Assembly: GCA_019671005.1 (NCBI GenBank)
Contig: CM033752.1
Span: 1,798,001 to 1,862,000 of the forward strand
Origin: Hibiscus mutabilis
Taxonomy: Eukaryota; Streptophyta; Magnoliopsida; Malvales; Malvaceae
DNA: 64,000 nucleotides
Reading direction: 5' to 3'
Made by a program: the position numbers and the translations under genes. Positions 57,765-64,000 of the stretch are shown here, one piece after another; positions within the stretch are counted from its first letter, which is position 1; the number at the start of each line of letters is the position of its first letter. The notes below the pieces were generated by a model that had not been told where the DNA came from, searched no databases, and worked only from the letters and a program-made list of their open reading frames with translations.

Positions 57765-58112
57765 AAAAATGACATTATCATTTGTTTATTTATTTTTGGT
57801 TTGTGGAGGTTCCGGTGGGTTATAAATAAATTCATCTCTGTTGGTGAAAGAACGAAAAACCATCAAACGGCTATAATTGGCGTTACGAGGAAGATGAAGA
57901 GGAAACAACTTGTTTTGAAAAACCATTGCTAAAACTTTATTGGGTTTTCGTTTTTCTAGATTTTCTCTCCTTAGAAAATCGACCTTTTTGATGTAAACGA
58001 CTTTAATCTGAATTCTGGGAAACTTGAAGATTCTGAAAAGAAGCAATTTTTTTATATGTATAAACAGTTTAGTGATTGGAAAGTGATAATCATTGTGGGG
58101 GGTTTTCCAGTC

Positions 58113-59860
58113 ATGGCTGATGGGTACAATGATTTCAAAAAAACTGATGCTATTTGTGACGACGCTTGTGGACAGGTAATTCTTTTTGCTTCTTATCATC
58201 ATTTCTCTAGTTTTTTTTTCAAATTGTTTTCATTGATTAATTGGTGTTTCTCTGTTTTTCCCTTAAATTTGTTAATTTATTTGCTCTGTTTTATCCATCA
58301 TATTTTCTTGGGAAAATGTTTCCTGTTTGGTTTTCATTTCTGGATTGTTGATGATCCTTATTTGGTGGTTGTTTGAGATTATTTGAAAAAATGGGAAAAT
58401 CACTTTTAGGGGACCCTTCTTTTGTTTCCTTGGAGTGATTTATTGACAAATGTATTTGCAAGGAATAGGAAAATTGCTGATTCTTTATATATGAAAATGA
58501 GAATGCAAAATTCATGTCTTAATATCTTATCCTGGAGTTTCATTCAACACTTTGAACATTGACATGCATACATATATGTATCTATCTATATATAGAGATA
58601 TATGTTTCTGATGTGTAAAGTAGGCATAATTGGTGTTCTATGGGAATATGATGCAATTCTTGTGTATTTTTTTTATCATATTGGATGAAGATTGCAGAAT
58701 GCTTTAGTTTTGTGTTTAACCTGGATATCTTTTAAGGTTTTTCATTTTCTAATCCGCAGCAGGCGTCCCGTGCGGCATTGTCCATATTGAGATTGCGGTG
58801 TATGTTGCGGGGGTCTGATATCAGGGCTTACATTTTCCTGTTTGTGGTCGTACCACCATCAATCTTCGGCCTTTATTTGCATGGACAGAAAATCACTTAT
58901 TTCCTAAGACCACTATGGGAATCACCTCCTAAACCTTTTACCATACTCCCTCACTATTATCATGAGAATGTTGCAATGGATACTCTCTGCCATCTTCACG
59001 GTTGGAAAGTTCGTGATTACCCTCGACGAGTCTTTGATGCAGTGTTGTTCAGCAATGAGATAGACATGCTCACGATTCGTTGGAATGAATTGTATCCGTA
59101 TATTACACAATTTGTGCTTCTTGAGTCCAACACAACTTTTACTAGCTTACCGAAACCATTGATGTTTGCTAGCCACCGAGAGCAATTTAAGTTTATCGAG
59201 CCTCGCTTGACATATGGGACCATTGGTGGGAGATTCAAGAAGGGTGAAAATCCTTTTGTCGAGGAGGCATATCAGAGAGTTGCTTTGGACCAGCTTCTCA
59301 GACTTGCAGGTATAGAAGATGACGATTTATTGATAATGTCCGATGTGGATGAGATCCCGAGTGCGCATACGATCAATCTATTGAGATGGTGTGATGATAT
59401 ACCACCTATACTTCATCTTCAAATGAGAAACTATTTGTATTCTTTCGAATATCTCATAGACAACAAAAGCTGGAGAGCCTCGGTTCACAGGTACAAGACA
59501 AGGAAAACCAGATATGCTCATTTTCGTCAATCCGATCTCCTCTTAGCAGATGGCGGGTGGCATTGTAGCTTTTGCTTTCGGTATATTAGCGACTTTATAT
59601 TCAAGATGAAAGCTTACAGCCACACCGATCGAGTGAGATTCGCTCACTTCTTGAACCCCAAGAGGATTCAGGATGTAATATGCAGAGGGGATAACCTATT
59701 TGACATGATTCCCGAAGAATACACATTCAAGGAGATAATTGGGAAGATGGGACCTATCCCTCACTCCTATTCAGCGGTCCATCTTCCTGCGTATTTGTTG
59801 AATAATTCTGAGAAATACAAATATCTTTTACCTGGTAACTGCGTGAGAGAACGTGGCTGA
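58113..59860 (+). CDS. family 17 glycosyltransferase (beta-1,4-N-acetylglucosaminyltransferase-like), two exons
   Basis: Type II Golgi membrane protein of the GT17 family (MGAT3-like). In animals these add a bisecting GlcNAc to N-glycans; the plant substrate is not established. Exon 1, 58113-58175, encodes MADGYNDFKKTDAICDDACG plus Gln; intron GT...AG; exon 2, 58760 or 58763 to 59860. The acceptor is a tandem CAGCAG; using 58763 gives 386 residues, the usual plant length. A short basic cytosolic part is followed by one membrane segment (about 43-60) and the GT17 domain: FDAVLFSNEIDMLTIRWNEL, FVLLESNTTFT, RLTYGTIGGRFK, the acidic motif SDVDEIPS (about 214-221), NKSWRASVHRY, GWHCSFCFR and GPIPHSYSAVHLP. 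No stops or frameshifts. The sequence TTTTCCAG just before the ATG looks like the acceptor of a 5' UTR intron; an in-frame ATG at 58056 is less likely. Confidence 0.93.
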
Positions 59861-60379
59861 GTCTAGAAGAACAGTGTGCTATAAAAGTCTTCGATTACAA
59901 GTTTCGTCGGTACCGGAAAGGGGCTACTTTTGACAATTTGATGACTATTGGTAGAATCATACCATTTATCCAAAAAAAAAAAAAAATCTAGGCATATGGA
60001 ATCTGTGATTGTAAGGGGAAACTTCATTGTCCTTGTTTTAGTCGATTTTCTTCTATTATGGAGGCATATCCGGTTTCTGAATCTGAGAGAGCTAGATTTA
60101 TCGGTTTTTCGATAGCTTTAACAAGCTCCTAATGGTATGACATATTTCCCAGGATTGCATAAATGAATAGAAAGAGAATTTCCCAGATTTTTCCTTGATG
60201 GGAACTTTTGTTTTTATTGCTTCATTTCTTCATATATTACAGAGTAGCACTGACATCACCTTGGTTGAATTTGTATCTTTCTACTGCACTGCTTTTGGTT
60301 CTTCCATTGATCATGATTCTGAATTATCCATTTCCTAGTTCACTGTCTTTTTCTTATTGCTTACAACACTTGCTGGTGT
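59861..60379 (+). other. 3' UTR and downstream region of GT17 gene
   Basis: No coding similarity. An A-run lies at about 59973-59986. The exact poly(A) site cannot be set. Confidence 0.4.
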
Positions 60380-60612
60380 TAGAGTAAGGGTTATATTACA
60401 CCAAATGAATTTTACACACCTGTTTAGTGAATATATATATAGGATTATTGAAATGTTGGATGAAACTAAATAAATGAGTAAGATCATTTTTTTCTATGAT
60501 AATCTTCTCACTTTCTACTGTTAATCTTAGTCATTCATTTACCTTCATCCAACGGTCTTAAAAGGTGTAAAATTTTCAAATTTTATATGGTGTAAGAGGA
60601 TATTATATGTGT
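60380..60612. mobile_element. MITE downstream of GT17 gene
   Basis: GGTTATATTACACC, GAATTTTACACACC and TTGGATGAAACTAAATAAAT at the left are loosely inverted at the right (ACCTTCATCCAACGG, GGTGTAAAATTTTC, GGTGTAAGAGGATATTATAT). Confidence 0.55.
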
Positions 60613-61457
60613 GTGTAAAGGGTGAGCAAAACTTTATTCGACTGGAAAAAATTGTGTTTTTTTAATTTTGAGTTATTTAAGTCAATTCGAATTCTGGGGT
60701 TGAGTTTGGATTTGCAAAGTTTAAATAACTAAAACTGAAAACTATAAACGTTGTATTGGTTTTTAGCTATGTAATTTGATTGTTTATGATTTGGTCTTTA
60801 GTTTTCTCGTTTCTTCAATTGGTTCTTTGTAAATATTATTAACTACATTCTCCTCTATTGCATACCTATGGAACTTCGTTTCTCTTCTTGACAATAAATT
60901 TCCCCTTTAAAAAATTATAAATATAATATAAATTTCTTTTGATTCTTTGTATCTATAACTTTATTTTTCTCTCAAAATCTCTTCTTCAAAAAATAATATT
61001 AATATATTATATAACTTTATATAATATTTAATTTATTAAATAACTTTATAATTTAAAAAAAAGAATATGAAAAAAATATTATATAATTTTAGATAATATT
61101 TAATTTATTAAATAATATTATAAATAATTATATTTAAATTTGAACATAAACTTTAACAAATACACTCTATTCAACTTGAATCGAATTTTTTAAACTTAAA
61201 TCAAAAAAATTCAAATAAAATTTAAATAATAATCAAACACTCAACTAACTCGAATTTTTCCACCAAATTCAATCAAATACAAACCTCTATACATTGCTTG
61301 GATTTGTTGATAATGAGTGATGCATGCACTAATGGCCAGGTGGTATTTGTGGCTGTGGATTGAGTCCATCATTTTTACACTTTAACTGCAAGTATAAACC
61401 AACCATCTTCTTAGTTGAGTCTAACGTACAACAGTTCTAGAGTACGACTAATACAAT
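60613..61457. other. AT-rich intergenic sequence, possible old TIR element
   Basis: 60619-61291 begins GGGTGAGCAAAACTTTATTC and ends CAAATACAAACCTCTA, with TCGAATT-rich ends like some hAT MITEs, but no 8-bp duplication was found. No gene. Confidence 0.35.
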
Positions 61458-61711
61458 ACAAATTTTAATATTTGTTTAAAAATTTAAAATGTTAGACCTT
61501 TTTATAACATTTTAGGATGGTTTTTCGTGTTTTTGACAAGTATCAAAAATTATTTTATCGATACTTGTCCAAAAACTTAAAATGTTATAAAAATTAAGTA
61601 TCAAAACTTATTTTGTAAGTATCGAAACTTGTCAAAAACACGAAAAATTCAATTTAAAATGTTATCAAAAAATCTAACAATTTAAGTTCTTGAACAAATT
61701 TTAAAATTTGT
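61458..61711. mobile_element. foldback MITE with about 100-bp arms
   Basis: ACAAATTTTAATATTTG, AAAATGTTAGACC and TTTTTCGTGTTTTTGACAAG at the left are inverted at the right (CTTGTCAAAAACACGAAAAA, AAATCTAACAATTTAA, TTTAAAATTTGT). The loop is small (TATCGATAC-rich). A transcript would be almost fully double-stranded. Confidence 0.85.
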
Positions 61712-62087
61712 TGTCTTTTAGCCGCACCTCAACCTACCCATCCTATTTTTCTATAAAAGAATTTGAGAGACGCGGAAAGAAATCATAGATTTGCACTTGA
61801 TATGAAATGGATTAATGCCTTTTGGTTTTAGTGGTTGGAATTGGGATCATTTCAGAATCAAGGAAATAAAAAACGTCGTAATATGAATTTTCACAGAAAA
61901 TGAAAGAAAATGACAAATAAATAAACAAATAAACAAAGCAAAAACATTTTTTAGTAGGTGAGATTATTGATTTTGTTTTACAAAAAAATTAAAAAAATCA
62001 GCTCTTGACCTTAAAGGTTTTTTTAATAATTTAATTTGATTACATAACAATATATTTTTTAGGGCTTTCAGGATGCAAAAAAAAAAA

Positions 62088-62231
62088 GAGTTCATGGCCT
62101 TGGAACATGATCGAATATCGGTAACTGAGTATGAGGTAAAATTTGTCCGTTTTTACCGGCAACTGATTCTGAAGAACTCCCAAGTAACATCAGTATCTGG
62201 TACTCCGACTATAGCGGTTACCCACCAATGA
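62088..62231 (+). pseudogene. gypsy-type retrotransposon gag fragment
   Basis: The frame EFMALEHDRISVTEYEVKF resembles the plant gypsy gag motif F..L....SV.EYE..F, followed by VRFYRQL and a stop. No neighbouring pol domains. A short orphan fragment. Confidence 0.45.
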
Positions 62232-63130
62232 TATGCATTACCATGCAGTATAGACACAATACAATCGAGTTTCGTGCACCTGTACACTCCATCTGACCAA
62301 GTATACGCTCAGTGCTTTCGAGCCACTCTTATGCAGACTCAGGGTTCAACCCTCGAAACTCAACCCTTCTCAAGCTACGAGACGCTCCAGTGGCAATCCA
62401 TGATTAGCCACAACCGCCTAGGCTGGCGCCTAAACTTGTACTCCAGCAAAATTTGCTTGAAAAGCCCCAATCTTTCTTGAAATAAAGGCGTCATGTCCCT
62501 AAAAACGAGTTCTTGCGGGGCTTGGGGTACATTTCCTCTACCCGTTCTAGCCGGTGGATTAGGTGGGGGAGGCGGCAACTCGGTACAAGAAATCATGCCA
62601 TCTCTGGATTCTAGTAATTCTGAGCGCTACTTGTGTTAGCTCGAGTTTTACGTCGTAGGCTCATATTAACTAACAATTAAACATGCAAAAAGCAATTTTA
62701 ATTAGGCTTGCATTCGACGAAGGATCTAAGACAACCTGTGAAAAATCATTTGAAAACAATGGTAATAGAGAATGTGCCCCCAGTCAACCCACATTAAAGC
62801 AAAACGACATCACAACAGTCATAAGTCATGATTAAACATAATTAATAATAGCTCAACAACGAACAAAACATTCAGCAAACCATCCCAACTTTTCAAAACA
62901 TGTCTCTGAAATCAACAAAATATTTAAAATCAATGTTAGATGTATTGAGTGGGACATAAAGAATAATATTTATATGCAAATGATTATTGAAATATTCGAA
63001 TTTAAATATTACTATAAATCAACAATATCTAAATTTTTAAAAAACAAATCTAATATCTGCAAATATCCGAATTTAAATATTACTATAAGTCAATAATTAT
63101 GTTCGTCTTACGGTCCATGTTCGGGTGCGA
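62232..63130. other. intergenic, probably retrotransposon-derived
   Basis: 62232-62640 is GC-richer; a minus ORF at 62596-62375 starts MISCTELPPPPPNPPARTG and could be a further gag piece, but I do not recognise it. The rest is AT-rich. Confidence 0.35.
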
Positions 63131-63230
63131 GACTGCCCCTTCTAACAATGTCATCTCAAGGTTTGAACTCGTGTCCTCCCCTTGGAAGTGCAATGTGCCT
63201 TACGAATACACCCAACACTTGTTGATTCTG
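63131..63230 (-). repeat. tRNA-like (SINE-like) fragment
   Basis: The minus strand has B-box-like CACGAGTTCAAACCTTGAG preceded by AAGGCACATTGCACTTCC. Weak evidence. Confidence 0.3.
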
Positions 63231-63249
63231 AAAGGTTATATTTTCATAC

Positions 63250-63480
63250 ACAACCCGTATAAATTTTTTTACATAATATTTCTTTAAAATCTAAAACCTA
63301 AAACACTATCCCTAACCCCTAAATTCTAAACTCTAATATTAAATTCTAAACTTTACAACCTAAACCCCCTAAACTAAACTAAACTAAACTCCTACATCTA
63401 AATTTGACAAAGACGTGTAAACTTTAACTTACACAGGATGTATATCAAAGTTTTAACTTACACAGGATGTATATCAAAGT
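63250..63480. mobile_element. MITE with telomere-like core, copy 2
   Basis: CATACACAACCCGTATAAAT, a CTAAACCCCCTAAACTAAAC core and GACGTGTAAACTTTAAC follow the order of 57092-57327. The right end is tandemly duplicated: ACTTACACAGGATGTATATC occurs twice, about 34 bp apart. Confidence 0.65.
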
Positions 63481-63949
63481 TTTACTCTTATATGAATACC
63501 ACCTAACATAATTATTCTCTTCCAGAACAGATTGTGTGCATTCAAACAAGACAAGAATGGAACTTCAACATTTCACACACTAAAGGAGTTAAATATCTTA
63601 CATGACATCAACTGTAAATGCAAAACAGTAGCAGAGATTTTAATAATGTCATTGTTACAAATTTCAGTTGCAATACAAGACCAAATGTTTCTGTTTCTTA
63701 CAATGTAGCAGCGAAAAATATTAGAATTCCATGTTATTTGCGAAAGACTGTATGTTGGTTCCATGGAAACGTCTGAATCTTTCTTCATAACATGACCTTG
63801 AATGTTATTTGGAAACCGGGTGCTTTTCGCTTCACGGATGCAAGCTTCGAACTAGCAGCTGCGGGATGAAACAAGCGTCAAACCGCCTTGAATGAAGAAA
63901 ACAAGATCGAACAAACACACTATGTCCTCAAAAGCAAAACAAACATCGT
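63481..63949 (-). other. probable 3' UTR of a minus-strand gene
   Basis: Moderate-GC single-copy-looking sequence after the stop at 63950 with no transposon ends. Inferred only from position. Confidence 0.3.
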
Positions 63950-64000
63950 CTAGCCCTGTGAAATGCTCGACATGGAAACAGCTTCTGTGAGACGATAGAC
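63950..64000 (-). CDS. possible C-terminal end of an unidentified gene
   Basis: The minus frame from the window edge reads VYRLTEAVSMSSISQG then TAG at 63952-63950. The short tail looks like a real protein end and is followed by UTR-like DNA, but 16 residues cannot identify a family and other frames are possible. Confidence 0.3.
   Translation of the reverse strand, partial: VYRLTEAVSMSSISQG

Noticed and set aside
58056..58112. Upstream in-frame ATG as start of the GT17 protein
   Set aside because: The family begins at MAxG-type sequence matching 58113, and TTTTCCAG just before it looks like a 5' UTR splice acceptor.
60619..61291. hAT element with TCGAATT-rich ends
   Set aside because: Ends look right but no 8-bp duplication could be found; kept only as a possibility.

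Overview
This is an AT-rich plant nuclear window, most likely from a eudicot with a repeat-dense genome. Evidence: spliced genes with GT-AG introns, plant-type Ty1/copia and Ty3/gypsy LTR retrotransposons primed by initiator Met-tRNA, and many small TIR transposons. I could not fix the species. I found no rRNA, tRNA, bacterial or organellar genes.

Layout. 1-5919: minus-strand Ty1/copia element (SIRE/Maximus-like) cut by the left edge, with its 5' LTR at 4559-5919. 7376-9868: a 77-bp minisatellite and a probable Tat/Ogre-type LTR tract. 12302-16072: a decayed six-exon glucuronokinase gene (minus) with a hAT element in intron 2. 16621-17120: a second hAT-like element. 18771-33356: a nest in which one gypsy solo LTR holds another solo LTR of the same family, a complete gypsy chromovirus (minus) and a CACTA-like MITE. 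34113-37410: small TIR elements and a MULE with long TIRs. 37670-49517: a complete but mutated Ty1/copia element with a third, env-like ORF; its integrase is split by a CACTA element carrying a host mitochondrial-carrier exon fragment. 52087-54945: a MULE-type MITE, a hAT-like element and SINE-like pieces. 55108-56972: an Athila-type LTR with the start of gag. 58113-59860: the one apparently intact host gene, a family 17 glycosyltransferase with MITEs on both sides. The right edge may hold the 3' end of another minus-strand gene.

The most striking signal not explained by known features is a 10-bp palindrome, consensus GTAYCGRTAC, placed in pairs about 20 bp (two helical turns) apart. In the copia LTRs the array ends 93-98 bp upstream of a TATA box, and in one LTR the pairs recur every 63-64 bp. 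The same paired palindromes occur in the gypsy LTRs, a different superfamily, and in the internal region of the copia element. This suggests a shared cis-acting module, perhaps a site for a dimeric DNA-binding protein.
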